64,000 nucleotides of DNA from Prochilodus magdalenae (GCA_024036415.1 JAMWET010004985.1:254602-318601); one strand, 5' to 3'. Positions 12,722 through 23,641 are shown, counted from the first letter of the stretch. Program-made: numbers and translations. The notes: a model not told the origin generated them from the sequence alone.

Positions 12722-12752
12722 GCGTGGCGCCCCCTGGAGGTGGGGATCAGTG

Positions 12753-12914
12753 ATGTTAAACATGCTCCCCCATGGCCATCATCACACGTGCCGGGCCATC
12801 ACGGAGGAGCCAGAGAACGACAGAGAGGAGAGGATACTGGCTGTGCTGGGCATCATCGGGACCGTGCTCAACCTGCTGGTGGTTATCTTCGTCTACATTT
12901 ACACGACCATCTGA
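12753..12914 (+). CDS. tunar: tunar/BNLN-like single-pass membrane microprotein
   Basis: The frame gives 53 residues from ATG 12753, or 50 from the in-frame ATG 12762; both have a purine at -3, so the start is uncertain, and the frame stays open upstream to the splice site. The N-terminal half is hydrophilic (ITEEPENDREER). The C-terminal half is one hydrophobic helix, ILAVLGIIGTVLNLLVVI, then FVYIYTTI and the stop. From memory, human TUNAR (48 aa) ends LGIIGTILNLIVIIFVYIYTTL, so match and placement at the extreme C-terminus agree. The family protein is a C-tail-anchored ER peptide in neural and beta cells, reported to affect calcium handling through SERCA. The GC-rich exon stands out from its AT-rich surroundings, which supports selection. 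I am confident of the family and less sure of the exact start. Confidence 0.9.
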   Translation: MLNMLPHGHHHTCRAITEEPENDREERILAVLGIIGTVLNLLVVIFVYIYTTI

Positions 12915-13048
12915 ACACTGGACCTTAACAGTGATGGCTGCCTGGCCTGTGATCTACCTATCAAAGAGGAGGCAGGTGGGAAGGTCGAGCACCATTAGAA
13001 GAAGCCATGAATGGAGAACAGACTGATAATTCTCCCAGTTTGCCAAGA

Positions 13049-13054
13049 AATAAA
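13049..13054 (+). terminator. possible polyadenylation signal
   Basis: AATAAA lies 135 bases after the tunar stop. It would give a short 3' UTR isoform. No GT-rich downstream element is obvious. Confidence 0.3.
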
Positions 13055-13220
13055 CCATCAAGCGGTGCCTGGCCGTGTCATAGTACACGTTTAACACTCA
13101 TGTGGAGAAGGTCCAGGTACCGTCTCGTCCACCTATAGGCTGAAATGATCAGAAAACGTCCTTGAGTTTTCAGTAGTTCCTGATTACGTACCTATCCGTT
13201 ATTTACCCACCAGTTTATGT

Positions 13221-13228
13221 TGTAAATA
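13221..13228 (+). promoter_or_regulatory. Pumilio-type site in the tunar 3' region
   Basis: TGTAAATA matches the UGUANAUA Pumilio consensus. A near match, TGTAAATT, lies at 13264. This is a consensus match only. Confidence 0.3.
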
Positions 13229-13484
13229 TTCGACCACAAGTGCATGTTATTCTATTATTTCCCTGTAAATTTTGGTCAAATTTTGGTATCTATTTTGGAT
13301 TATGTTCATTTCACCTGACAGTTTCAGTGTTTTGCCAGCTTTACCTATAACCCATCCAGCACAAAGCACAGCAGATGATGGAGGCACGTTCTCAGGAGAC
13401 AAAGACAGTGCCTACGGGACGTCCTACGCCAAGCAAATCAAGGGGGGGCGCTCACTTGACATATGCAAACAGGACACCAATCTT

Positions 13485-13507
13485 CAGCTGCTGCTGCTGC
13501 TGCTGTT
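13485..13507 (+). repeat. short (CTG)n run
   Basis: Six consecutive CTG units follow a CAG, inside the presumed tunar 3' region. Confidence 0.9.
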
Positions 13508-13826
13508 GTACCTACAACACTAGAGGGACCAGCCTCAGCATACACTTTATACCCAACATCCTTTTTTCCAACAAACAGACTCCAACTTCAGAGAACATGA
13601 TGCTGAAAGTGGGTCTGGAACTCAAGTGAAGGGGCAGAGCATTGAAGTCTAGCTGAGGTTTGGTCGTTGGCCTCTCTCTTTGGGATTGGAAATGATGTAG
13701 TCAATACAACACAATTCAGAGCAGTACCTGTAGCAGTGTTGGACCTGCTTTGTATCTGGAATTTAGAAGAAATGGGGAAAAGGATATTTTAGGTGTTGTG
13801 CTGCACATGGGCTTTTGTATACGCTC

Positions 13827-13910
13827 TTAAAAATAAAGGTTCCTATGTGGTTCTTGGCTCGAATGTATGGCTCTATGAGGAACTGTTGGAACCTTTACAT
13901 TATATGGAGG
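13827..13910 (+). mobile_element. truncated MITE end
   Basis: The start ttaaaaataaaggttcctat followed by gaggaactgttggaaccttt resembles a frequent fish MITE terminus (TTAAAAATAAAGGTTC). The AATAAA at 13832 belongs to this repeat, so it should not be taken at face value as a tunar poly(A) signal. Confidence 0.5.
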
Positions 13911-15534
13911 GTCTTTAACTTCCGACATCACTTGCAAACATGTCATTTACAAAAGTCGCAATTTCAATTCAGTGCTGGCAATATTTGCAAGATGATCCCT
14001 TTTGGCAATAAATATTGCCATTCAAAATTAAGTATGCCACTTCATATGAAAGCAGATTGGAAAGCGTTGGTGAGTTGCACAGCATGCAATGTTGGACCAC
14101 AATTGAAAACAGGAAATTGCTGTTTTTCACCATACCAGCCTTTTCTCTCTCCACGTTTTATTGTTTCACAGAAGGTTTGCCGAGTTCAGAGCAGCTCATA
14201 GTCCGACAGCTCAGTCCATGAGCCCGCGCCCCGGCATGGTAGCGTTCAGGTGTTTATCCGTTGATGGAGGGCTGTCCATCGAAGCCCTAAGGTTTCCCGA
14301 CGTTGCTCAAGCCACCATTTCCGGCTGAGCCCACAGTTTATAAGACCCCAGTGATTGGCGCCCCATGGGGTCCAAAGTGATAATCAGTGTCTGCCCCTAG
14401 ACACTAACTTTCCCTAACAATGCCACAGAAAAGACAACGGGTGAAGAGCCTGGAGATTTCAGGGTCCACATCTCCAGCTTCCTGAAGGCTAGCAATGCTA
14501 TTTAGAAAAGGCACATCATGCTCTGCTGGCCTGTCAAGTTTGGTTATGTGCTAAACTTCTCACATACAGAGCTTCAAAAATCAGATGTAGTTCATTGTAA
14601 ACTGCGCCTCTGGTTGGTGGAAGACTACAGTGATAAGTCATGTGGTTGGAGCTACAGCACTCTAAATTTCTCAGAATGTCTGGACCTCACTGTGAGTGAG
14701 CATTCCAGTAAGGCCGTCTAGGGTGTGTCTAAAGCCCTACTTGGACCCACGGGGTAAGAAATCTTGGCATGGGAGATGGGCTTGACCACCTGACTAAAAA
14801 CTAGCAGCTACATGTTCATAACACAAATGCAGGATATAGCCTATGCTAAATAATGAATTACATAGAGCTGCCAGAAGCATTGCACGTCTAAGGAGACCTT
14901 TCGCATCTCTTCTGGATGTTCCATGTCGTACATCACCTGAGGTTTCCCACAGACACGAATGACCCGAGGTATCTATGCCATGCACAACGAAACTAAATCC
15001 CACCATACTCAGGAAAGTCCTGCTCTAAGGACCAGTGGAGCTTGTTGTTGAAACCAAGCCTTCACCTCTCCTATGGTTTTACTGATGATGTCATCAAAGA
15101 TTAGACGACAGTGATTCGCCTTTCTGCTAATTTTTAAACAGTCTGAAGTCTTGCAACCCCTAGTTTCAGTCCACCACTTCTGAATAACATTTTTTATTAT
15201 GGAACTTAAACCAGCACTACACATTCTTCTGGCCTCCATACGTTCATGCTTCTTGGAAGTACCATTCATTTAGCGTTAGGGTTTTTCATCGTGTGAATGT
15301 GATGCACGATCACGGTCTTTTCATGTTGCACCATATTTTATTAGCTGATCTTCTCACACTTTCACTGGACTGAAGGTCTTACAAACCAAATTAAAGCAAT
15401 ATTTATATAACATGAGAATTCATATCTTTTCCTCTTGGGCTCCCCCTACAGTTGCAGAGTGCATTTGATTCTTATGCCACTGTTGTAAATACAGTTCTTG
15501 CTTTGATCCCCTCATGGGCAGCTATGCACGTGCA
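13911..15534. other. non-coding, no recognised family
   Basis: Several short frames exist on both strands, including 86 codons on the minus strand at 15009-15269 ending FDDIISKTIGEVKAWFQQ and beyond. None resembles a family I know. Decayed mobile DNA is likely. Confidence 0.4.
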
Positions 15535-15690
15535 TTTGTTGATGGGCGGAAGGTACAGGCTTCTCAATTCATGCAGGCATACGGACACAACAGATTACTT
15601 GGGATTTCGGTTGTTTCTATGTGTAAATGACCAAATTCAGTGTAGTCTCTTGTGTCCCTACGTCTGCATTGACGCCAGTGCACCCGAAGG
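15535..15690. mobile_element. imperfect palindromic element (MITE-like hairpin)
   Basis: The left arm around 15570-15605 (gcaggcatacggacacaaca) and the reverse complement of the right arm around 15635-15668 (gcagacgtagggacacaaga) pair with few mismatches. This explains similar short peptides on both strands. The outer ends are not clear. Confidence 0.55.
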
Positions 15691-16099
15691 GCAGTCATAA
15701 TGTGCCAATGAGTTCGAATTCGGCACAGCACCAGGACAAACAGCACCAAAGCAAAAGCCCTTAGTACCTCATGGGTTTTATTGCAGGAGGTTCAAACTTT
15801 CGGGGCTTATTTGTAGTGAGACTAATAAAGTCTGAGCAAACAATTTTATTTATTTGCCTGCAGCCTGTAACGGAAATGAGGCCATATGAGTTTTGGCATG
15901 TGGAAAAACTTTAAAACTCTGTGAGACAGGGATGACAGAGATAAGGGTACAGCCCACATCACAGTCCTTCATGAATAAATGGTTAAATGGTGAATAAACG
16001 ACAAAATGGTTTCTATTAGCTGTGAGACTTACCTCGTTTAGATCTCATCAATGAGTAAAAAGTCAGTGTACTCTCGTCTGTCTTGCTACATTGACGGTA

Positions 16100-16235
16100 T
16101 TTGGGAGACACCTGTGAGAGTAGCGTTGGGAGTCTTGCCCAAGGACTCTTATAGGTATGATGGAAGGTGCTTGCCCAAGTAGAAGATGGAACCCCAGTCT
16201 GCAGCATGGGAGGCAAAGGTGTTAGCCATTAAACT
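16100..16235 (-). mobile_element. tRNA-derived SINE, family B, diverged
   Basis: It shares gggagtcttgcccaaggact and cttataggt with the other family B copies on this orientation. The B-box region (ggaaccccagtctgcagc) is degenerate and the tail is missing. Confidence 0.7.
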
Positions 16236-17229
16236 ATACTATACTGTACTGTGTTAACCACTAGGTCACTCTATCTCTTTATCTTCTTTGCTTTTCCTGA
16301 CAGTGTCTTCTTCTGTTTTTTTTTTGCAACCTCTGCCTCTGCCATAATGTCCATGCTGGGAGTCCTGAACTAGTTTCTACTTATAGCTAACTGAGGGCCT
16401 ATAGTTGTTGGTATATGACATGCTCCTGTAAAGCGTTATGCATTTCCTATGAGGTGTGTTGTCCTTGCTTCTCCCAAATCACATAGCCCTATAGCATGCA
16501 TTCCAGGCCTTCTGGAACTCCCAGTTGTAGCATAGACTGTTTACATGCACCAAGTTCTATCCAGGTATCTGTTAGTTGTTGGAAACCTCTACACAAGGCC
16601 TCTTTACTGAAGGAGTCACTGGAAAACTGGTGCATGCAAGGTAAGATGCATGTTTATTAAATTAATGAATCAAAGTACACTCCTGAATAGTCTGCCTTCC
16701 ACGGAGCACAATCAAGATGCCAACAGAAAGAATAAGAGCAGACCAAACACAACATCCCTTCACCTTTTCGCCTGCATGCTCAGAAAGCAGGATGACGGGG
16801 AAGGAAAGATAGGAATGAACAGAGTGGTGGAGAGGGAGCGAGAGAGAGAGTGGCCACCAAAGGGAACAGGAGAGCCTGCAGCGAACACGACGCCATCTGC
16901 TCTCCACATGGACGGTGGCAACATATGCGCACACACACGGACAGCCTCTCATCAACGTCATGCGTGTGCCGCCGGTCTGAAGCACTGCCTGCTTCCTGTG
17001 GAGTTTCTGAATGTGTGTTGGTGTTTATTGGTTGGATGTTCTTGATGTCCTGGATCAGAATAACGATTCCTAGACTTCTGATTTACCTTCATGCACATGT
17101 GTACAACACGTTACACCTACACGCTGTTTTTGCTTCACTTAATGACAGAGCCAGCCCCATCAGGTGAGGACTACACCTGTTGTAGTTCCTGTCCATTTAA
17201 CCCTCACGATGGGAACTGAAAACAGAAGT
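16236..17229. other. non-coding, nothing recognised
   Basis: Overlapping frames on both strands (for example 16650-17045 plus and 16662-16985 minus) cross a GA-rich patch near 16840. No domain or family is visible, so I do not call a gene. Confidence 0.45.
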
Positions 17230-17515
17230 ACAGTACAAACACCTCAACAGTTAGCCCATTTGTTGCTAGCTCATCTGCAGTCACAGGAATGCTATCCACA
17301 GGACACTGATGGCTGGTGAACTTTGCTCAGTCCAGCAGTGACATCTAGGTGTCCAGCAGCACTGCTGTATCATGCCACGTCCTCACCAGTGTCACTGCAG
17401 TGCTCTGTGGGGCTCCAACACTGATGAATTATGAGTATGCACAGAAACAGATGGACTACATTCTGTAATTGCACAACTGTAGTTGTAAGAACCAGTAAGT
17501 GGACTCCTGGAATTC
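17230..17515. mobile_element. degenerate interspersed repeat common in otophysan fishes
   Basis: It contains ccagcagcactgctgtatca, ccagtgtcactgcagtgct and cagaaacagatggactacat in the order I remember for an abundant catfish/characin repeat. Heavily diverged. This is one of the clues for an otophysan host. Confidence 0.5.
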
Positions 17516-17586
17516 CCTGGATGTCTGGACTGATTAGTGATAAAGTGTAAACGGATTGTTATCTACACTAAACCTATAAAGACTAG

Positions 17587-18072
17587 GGTCAGGGACAAAG
17601 AACTCAGGTTGACGTGAGCAGAGCTAAAAGGTCATTTGGTTTTATTACACAATGAGATACTCCAACTAAGCAGCAACACACGGTGCAACATAAGGGGCAC
17701 GGCAAAAACGTAGTCAGGGATAGGCATAGGTCAGAACCAGGAGAGATAAACAATTTGAGAGGGTAAGGCTAGGAGAATAGTCAGAGGATGAAAACGAAGG
17801 TCGGGAGCCAAAGTGTGAGAAAGATACAGACAGCAAGCACAAGAGAGGGTCAGGGATCAAAAGGCATCAAAACCGGAATAGCAAATACAGATAGAAAACG
17901 CTCAGGATTGCAAACGAATATTTGGGAAAGCTTCGCAAATGCGGAAGCGACAAAGAGCGGCATTAATAGATGAGCTAAATTAAATACAGCTGTGACTACA
18001 ATTCTGGCGATGACGAGCGGGGTAGATTGGGCGGCTGAGTCCAGAGAGACACGGGAACAGGGAAGAGTGACA
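17587..18072 (-). mobile_element. solo LTR (copy 1)
   Basis: It is flanked by a perfect 5-bp target duplication, actag at 17582-17586 and 18073-18077. The sequence aligns along its length with the solo LTR at 36051-36594 (compare ggtcagggacaaagaactca with tgttaggcaaaagacttcga). On the minus strand it starts TGTCA. No internal retroelement region remains, so recombination between two LTRs is inferred. Gypsy/Ty3 type is likely but unproven. Confidence 0.85.
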
Positions 18073-18104
18073 ACTAGCTGCACCCAGATTCAGCGTTCAC
18101 AATT

Positions 18105-18250
18105 GTGTCTGTTGGGTCAGTGAGGTAAAGTGATGAGACTCGTCCGTGTTTCGTCACATGAGCAGCCAAGTATGAAACTTGAATCATTTGCATGTCTCAC
18201 AATGTCAAACCCACCCAAGTCTTTTTAAATCACGACACAATGTCCTTTGT
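18105..18250 (-). mobile_element. Tc1 deletion-derivative, end fragment
   Basis: It shares gttgggtcagtgaggtaaag, catgtctcacaatgtcaa and acccaagtctttttaa with the outer end of the copy at 9470-9870, in the same orientation. Confidence 0.7.
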
Positions 18251-18266
18251 CAGAGACGTATTTCCT

Positions 18267-18398
18267 GAGAAGGCCAAACCCAGAGAAGGCCAAGCCTGGA
18301 GAAGGCCAAGCCCGGAGAAGGCCAAGCCTGGAGAAGGCCAAGCCCAGAGAAGGCCAAGCCCAGAGAAGGCCAAGCCCAGAGAAGGCCAAGCCCAGAGA
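18267..18398. repeat. 16-bp minisatellite, about 8 units
   Basis: The unit gagaaggccaagccca, or its variant ending ctg, repeats every 16 bases. Because 16 is not a multiple of 3, all three frames are traversed, giving a 16-residue peptide repeat rich in K, P, E and R that is not a gene product. Confidence 0.95.
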
Positions 18399-19004
18399 GG
18401 GGCCCAATAAATATTTTAAACACATCAAGCTTGTAAGTTTCAAAGTCAACCCTCCATTACGTCCTAGTTCCCCACTCCCAAAACCTTCACTCAAACTCAA
18501 CCTTGTTTAAGAAACACTTCCAGAGACCTTTCCCTATTAGCGGCAGACCCACAGGCCATCAGGAGACCCTTGTTTTCCTGTTTTTCTCATCAGCTTGCTC
18601 GGCCCCCTGAGGCTGGCTGGCTGGCACGGACACAGCGACCCGTGAACTGCCCACGCAGCGTTAGTCTTCTGTCAAACGGCACCACGCATTTACAGTTTCC
18701 ACTGAAGGAGTGTAAAAATCCTGTTGTGTTTACTGCTCTCCTGGAGGAGGCGGCCTCTGAATTATTGATACTTCCACTCACTTTGACGCCCTGTTTCTAA
18801 AGGACACTTTAAGTATTAATACGGCTTTATACATACCAAATAGATAAACATAGCTTTTTGAGTCACCGTGGCTGTAAACAAACAAGCGGTTGTGTGCAGA
18901 AGTTCAAATGCCCTGGAATGTTTCCCATGCTTTATGGTCCTTTACAGAACCAGAAATATGACCTTTTCAGCAACTTTCAGTGCACAATTTCTATTTATTT
19001 GTGT

Positions 19005-19420
19005 GTTTAATGTGGTAGTACCTTCAGGCTCCTGCAGATGGCGCTGCATGTGGATGATGTGGCCATAAATCCCTGCGGGTGTGAGTGATGGGATCCATAG
19101 ATTGGGAAGAGGTGCTACAGTGCAGGGAATGTCTTGTTCCATGTGTGGAAAATGGCTCCAGAGCAGATGTTAATGATTGGCTAAAAGGAGGGACTGCATG
19201 TGGGCGTGGCCAAAGACTATAGTGTGAAGGAAGTAGCTGAATCTGCAGGTGTGTGGAAGCGTACAGTCATACTGGTCTACCAGCAGTGGCTAAAATCCCA
19301 GTCTACAGGGAATTGTGCCAGGGATGGAATCCACCAAATTTGGACCAACTGACCAATTCTTTAATGCTAGAGTGTCTGAACATTGATGTGGCCTACATCC
19401 AGAAACCTGTCCAGTCCATG
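19005..19420 (+). mobile_element. decayed DNA transposon, family C (copy 1)
   Basis: About 410 bp are shared with 53815-54230 on the same strand, including ggtgctacagtgcagggaat and cagagcagatgttaatgatt. One frame reads like a transposase helix-turn-helix (HSVKEVAESAGV pattern, then VYQQWLKSQST). No catalytic region is present. Confidence 0.75.
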
Positions 19421-19834
19421 CCACATTAACTTGGACCTCATGAAAACCTGGGAATTTGCTCTTCAGAAACCAGGATCAATGAGCGTGAGTGCCAGTAACT
19501 GTAGCAACTTCTGCTCTAAAGCTTACCTGCTTTCTGTCAGGATGGCTTAACCCTACCCTGGGGTTATATCCACCGCACTGATGACTGTTTCGTTAAGGAT
19601 CCATTGGACATCGAAGGTCAAATTTTTGGCAGCAACGTGTGATAAGACCCCAATTTCACATCCTGTCATTTCCTGATAAATATAGTTATATGTTTTTCAA
19701 AGATCGTCAACATAAACATTATTCATAATCCTGCAACATTTCAAAGATTACACATTGTGGATCAGCCCTCACATCGCAGCAGGTTTTATGCTTTGCTCTT
19801 GGGGACCTTGGGGATTTCTATTTTAACCCATCTA
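19421..19834. other. non-coding, nothing recognised
   Basis: AT-rich sequence. Its last bases (attttaacccatcta) look like the interior flank of the hAT-like 3' end that continues at 20370. Confidence 0.4.
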
Positions 19835-20367
19835 CAGGGGTTGGACAATGAAACTGAAACACCTGTCATTTTAGTGTGGGAGGTCTCATGGCTAAATTGG
19901 ACCAGCCTGGTGGCCAATCTTCATTAATTGCACATTGCACCAGTAAGAGCAGAGTGTGAAGGTTCAGTTAGCAGGTAAGAGCACAGTTCTGCTCAAAATA
20001 CTGCAATGCACACAACATTATGGGTGACATACCAGAGTTCAAAAGAGGACAAACTGTTGGTGCACGTCTTGCCGGCGCATCTGTGACCAAGACAGCAAGT
20101 CTTTGTGATGTATCAAGAGCCACGGTATCCAGGGTAATGTCAGCATACCATCTACAAGGACGAACCTCCACCAGCATCACGTAGTGACCTGGCCACTATC
20201 CTGCAAGAAGAATGGCTTAAAATCCCTCTGACCACTGTGCAGGACGCAGTATATGTCATTCCCAAGACGAACTGATGCTGTATTGGCCGCAGAAGGAGGC
20301 CCTACACCATACTAATAAATGATGGTGGTCTAAAACCAGGTGTTTCAGTTTCATTGTCCAACCCCTG
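19835..20367 (+). mobile_element. Tc1/mariner element with perfect 31-bp TIRs, internally deleted
   Basis: The two termini (caggggttggacaatgaaac and its inverse) match over 31 bp, and TA flanks both sides (19833-19834, 20368-20369). Inside, an N-terminal transposase segment reads GDIPEFKRGQTVGARLAG, then SRATVSRV (helix-turn-helix). It jumps to a C-terminal QEEWLKIPLTTVQD motif, so the catalytic core is deleted. A non-autonomous, fairly young copy. Confidence 0.93.
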
Positions 20368-20369
20368 TA

Positions 20370-20397
20370 TATGGCTCGTGTACTTTGTCCACCACTG
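20370..20397 (+). mobile_element. 3' end of a third hAT-like element
   Basis: The sequence tggctcgtgtactttgtcca ending ccactg matches the 3' terminus of the hAT-like copies at 4553 and 47727. The mariner copy sits just inside this end. Confidence 0.7.
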
Positions 20398-20527
20398 ATG
20401 GACGGATCTCATATTCCCATTACAGCACCTTCCCAAAATAATAGGGTCTATGTGAACAGTAAATCCTTCCATAGCATTGATGTACAGGTGGTCATCATTA
20501 TAACCTTTAATATATATGAGTGTTTAA

Positions 20528-20739
20528 CCTCCTGAGACTCCAGCGTCCTCATATGAGGACATTACATTTCTGCTTCTCTGCACCATGACACTTTTTAAAA
20601 CGTTGACCCTTTGGCCTTATATGAGGACAACTTGCCAAAACAGCTTCCTGTACAAAAACTGCTTTTAGTTTTTATACTTGCTAGGTTCTACTAATCAAAA
20701 ATTAAAATTGCACACCAAGCAAGTTCAGGTCTCAGGAGG
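20528..20739. mobile_element. piggyBac-type MITE with TTAA duplication
   Basis: TTAA precedes (20524-20527) and follows (20740-20743) a 212-bp element. Its ends cctcctgagac and gtctcaggagg are perfect 11-bp inverted repeats. A cctcatatgagga palindrome lies inside. TTAA target sites define the piggyBac superfamily. Confidence 0.9.
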
Positions 20740-20859
20740 TTAACAATGTAATGCAGCACACCGTTCGCCACCTCCTCTTCCCCTTCCTTCGTCTTCTCTA
20801 TCAACATCATATGTGACGTTACCCATATCACCACAAATGTTGCCCGATGGCCAGGCTCT

Positions 20860-21430
20860 GTCTGTGATTCAGGATTTTCTGGAGTCTACACTACACAACC
20901 AATTTGATCAGCACAGGCCTGGGGCACTTTTGCCACGAGTTCACATTAAGTGATTACAGGACGATACAACGGCTCTGACTTGCAAGCAGAGGGTATCCCT
21001 GCATGCCCTATCTGATGACGCCATACCCTGAGCCTGGAACACAGTTGCGGTGCAACCTGGCCAACTGTAGAACTGGAGCGTAGACTGAAATGATCATATT
21101 GGTCCTTAAGGCCAGGTTCCAGGGCTCAGGGTCACCCCAGAATAGGCATAACATGTTATTGTGGTATTGCATAGCATTGCCACCATCACTGTAAGGCTCT
21201 GGGAAGCAGGGCGGATGCTGTTGGCGGCATTGAATGGAAGATGGTACGCACCAGCGACATGAAGTGTCACTGCACCTTCACCCTTACCACAAAATCTGCA
21301 GGACCTGTGTGAGGATATTCAAGCTGCATGGGACGGATTATCACAGGACACCATTATGAACCTCTACAGCTCCATGCATTAGCAAAATTGCAGCCCAATG
21401 CCATACTGGCGATGCCATAGTTCTGTAGGT
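20860..21430 (+). mobile_element. Tc1 deletion-derivative relic
   Basis: The 3' part (21270-21400) encodes a broken DLCEDIQAAWDGLSQDTIM motif followed by NLYSSM. This is the same tail as in the 32440 and 51280 copies. The 5' part is heavily diverged. Confidence 0.7.
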
Positions 21431-21799
21431 GTAGCTTAAATTTTTTTTTATATTTTAGGCCTAAGGAATTAAGAAAATACACTTAGAAACTGGGAACAAG
21501 CAATGGAGGAACCAATACATAGTTTATGCACTGGGAACAGGAAATAGAAGATAGGCAGCACTGTCCTGTGGGGTTGTTGACTCTAAAGAACTTCCCCCTG
21601 AGATTCCATCAGCGCCAGCTCTTCGGACTGTGTGAAAGGTGACGGTGGTGGCCCACCTTTCAGGCCTTCTTCCTTGGCTACAGACCTAGAATCAACGTTA
21701 AGCCATGACTAGCTAGGCTAGGTACTCTATGTTAAGTATTTAAGTGTACAAAAAAAGTCACACAGCTTTGTAACCATGGTCTTATATTTCAGTTTTATT
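21431..21799. other. non-coding, nothing recognised
   Basis: No gene or repeat family recognised. Confidence 0.45.
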
Positions 21800-22415
21800 T
21801 GCTGCCACATGTGTCTGATCCCACTCGGGTTATCTTCCAAAGTTTACCCACGTCACTCCACTGCTGCACTCCCTTCACTGGCTTCCTGTTGTTGCCCGCA
21901 TCAGGTTTAAAACTCTGATGCTGGCCTACAAAGCCAAGAATGGACCAGCGCCTCCCTACCTTATGGCAATGGTGAAGAGTTGAGCTGTACCTCGAGCCCT
22001 TCGAGCTTCAAGTACAGCTCGACTCGAACCACCATCCCTGAGGACTCATGGAAGACAAGCGTCCAGACTCTTCTCTGTCCTGGCTCCCAGATGGTGGAAT
22101 GAACTCCCACTGGGCGTCCGAACAGCAGAGTCTCTCGCGGTCTTCAAACGCAGACTGAAGACCCATCTCTTCGTAATGCACTTAAGTGAGTGAGTGAGTG
22201 GGTTGCCAGGTAATGCTCTATTTGCTTAATATGTCTGTGTATTAATCTCTAGGTACCAGCACTGGCCCCCTGTTCGGGCAGTGTCTGAGCTCATGGTGAG
22301 TTTTAGGCTCTACACTTCCTGTACTAGCTGGAATATTATCCAGTGGGACACTAAGCACGGTTGTAAGTCGCTCTGGATAAGAGCGTCTGCTAAATACCTT
22401 AAATGTAAATGTTAA
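21800..22415 (+). mobile_element. 3' end of an L2-type LINE
   Basis: A broken frame reads like the end of L2/CR1-group ORF2: SLHWLPVVARIRFKTLMLAY, then KNGPAPPYL, then RTHGRQASRLFSVLAPRWWN, then ESLAVFKRRLKTHLF. One stop and one rearrangement lie in the middle. The untranslated tail ends ggataagagcgtctgctaaa, the same tail found in SINE family B. Confidence 0.88.
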
Positions 22416-23058
22416 ACCTACATTGAGTAAACGTAAAAAACGTGAAAGAAAAATCACAATAAATTGAGAAATATTTAAACCAATGTTTTAAACATTATGT
22501 TATCATTAAATTATATTAGCATCTCCTTCTGCTAGCTGTTGAGATGGTATGTCATAAGATGTTTTCTTTTTTGTGGGCCTGACATGACATGACTTGTTAT
22601 AGCAAATTAATTATATTTATTGTATTTATTCAACCAAAAAAAAGGTCTTTCAATGTACAGTTCTTTCCATTTGTTTTACGGTGTAGACTGCGTGTTAAAG
22701 ACTTCCTATTTCAATTGTAACTCATTTACATTTTAATTTTAACCAGGTAGATTTTTTCCAAAGCTGACTCCCATTCTGTTGCAGATGTTGATGTGTTACC
22801 TGTGCGTCTAAATAGATGCTCATAGTCTGCCTATGTGGACATTAATATTTCAAGCTCGGGTGGTGTGAAATACGCCAATGATTTAACTTTCCATTTCTCT
22901 GTATTCGCTTGTTCTTATTCCCAGCACAGAGTGGAGACTAAGCTTGTGTCAGACCGAGTTAGTGTTTACTGTGCTCTTAAAAGAGTTTCAAGAGACAGAC
23001 TGGAAAACAGGTTTGAGGAAATTTAAGCAAGGGTGAAGAACCCTAAAGATATATACCT
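22416..23058. other. non-coding, nothing recognised
   Basis: Very AT-rich. No feature supported. Confidence 0.45.
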
Positions 23059-23469
23059 CATGGTGTCTGTGTGTCTGTGTGTGTCTGTCTGTGTATGTGT
23101 CTGTGAGAGTGTGTGTCTGTGTGTGTGTGAGTGTGTGTGTGAGTGCGTGTGTGCGTGTATGTATGAGACTGTATGTGTATGTGAGAGTGTGTCTGTGTGT
23201 GTGAGTGTGCATGTGAGAGTGTGTGTCTATGTGTGTGAGTATGTGAGTGTGTGTGTCTAAGTATGTGTGAGAGCGTGTCTGAGTGTGTGTCTGTGAGTGT
23301 ATGTATGTGAGAGTGCGTGTGTGTATGAGACTGTATGTGTATGTGAGAGTGTGTGTGTGCGCATGTGAGAGTGTGTCTGTGTGTATGTGAGTGTGTGTGT
23401 GTGAGAGTGCGTGTGTGTGAGTGCGTGTATGTGTATGTGTGTATGAGACTGTATGTGTGAGAGTGAGTT

Positions 23470-23501
<32 letters not shown>

Positions 23502-23573
23502 AGTGAGAGTGCGTGTGTGTGAGTGCGTGTATGTGTATGTGTGTATGAGACTGTATGTGTATGTGAGAGAGTG

Positions 23574-23641
<68 letters not shown>

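Larger units (their letters stand above)
12719..13830 (+). ncRNA. terminal exon of tunar (TUNA/megamind-type transcript)
   Basis: The exon starts at a strong acceptor, contains the short coding frame at 12753-12914 and continues into a long 3' region. That region has AATAAA at 13049-13054, a Pumilio-type TGTAAATA at 13221-13228 and a (CTG)n run at 13485-13507. TUNAR was first described as a conserved neural lncRNA (megamind in zebrafish) and later shown to encode a membrane microprotein. The 3' end is not defined by sequence; 13830 is where a mobile element fragment begins. Upstream exons should lie before 12.7 kb but I cannot place them. Confidence 0.6.

Noticed and set aside
12665..13026. 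Longer frames of 84-87 codons overlapping the tunar exon
   Set aside because: They are out of frame with the conserved membrane helix and start in the putative intron or mid-exon; the shorter 53-codon frame is the conserved one.
13832..13837. AATAAA as the tunar poly(A) signal
   Set aside because: It lies in the terminus of a dispersed MITE, so it cannot be assigned to tunar without transcript data.
15705..15725. gaattcggcac, resembling an old cDNA-library linker
   Set aside because: The match stops after 11 bases (cacag instead of cacgag) and the surroundings are ordinary genomic sequence, so coincidence is likely.
18192..18510. Lys/Pro/Glu-rich repeat peptide frames on both strands
   Set aside because: Generated by the 16-bp minisatellite.
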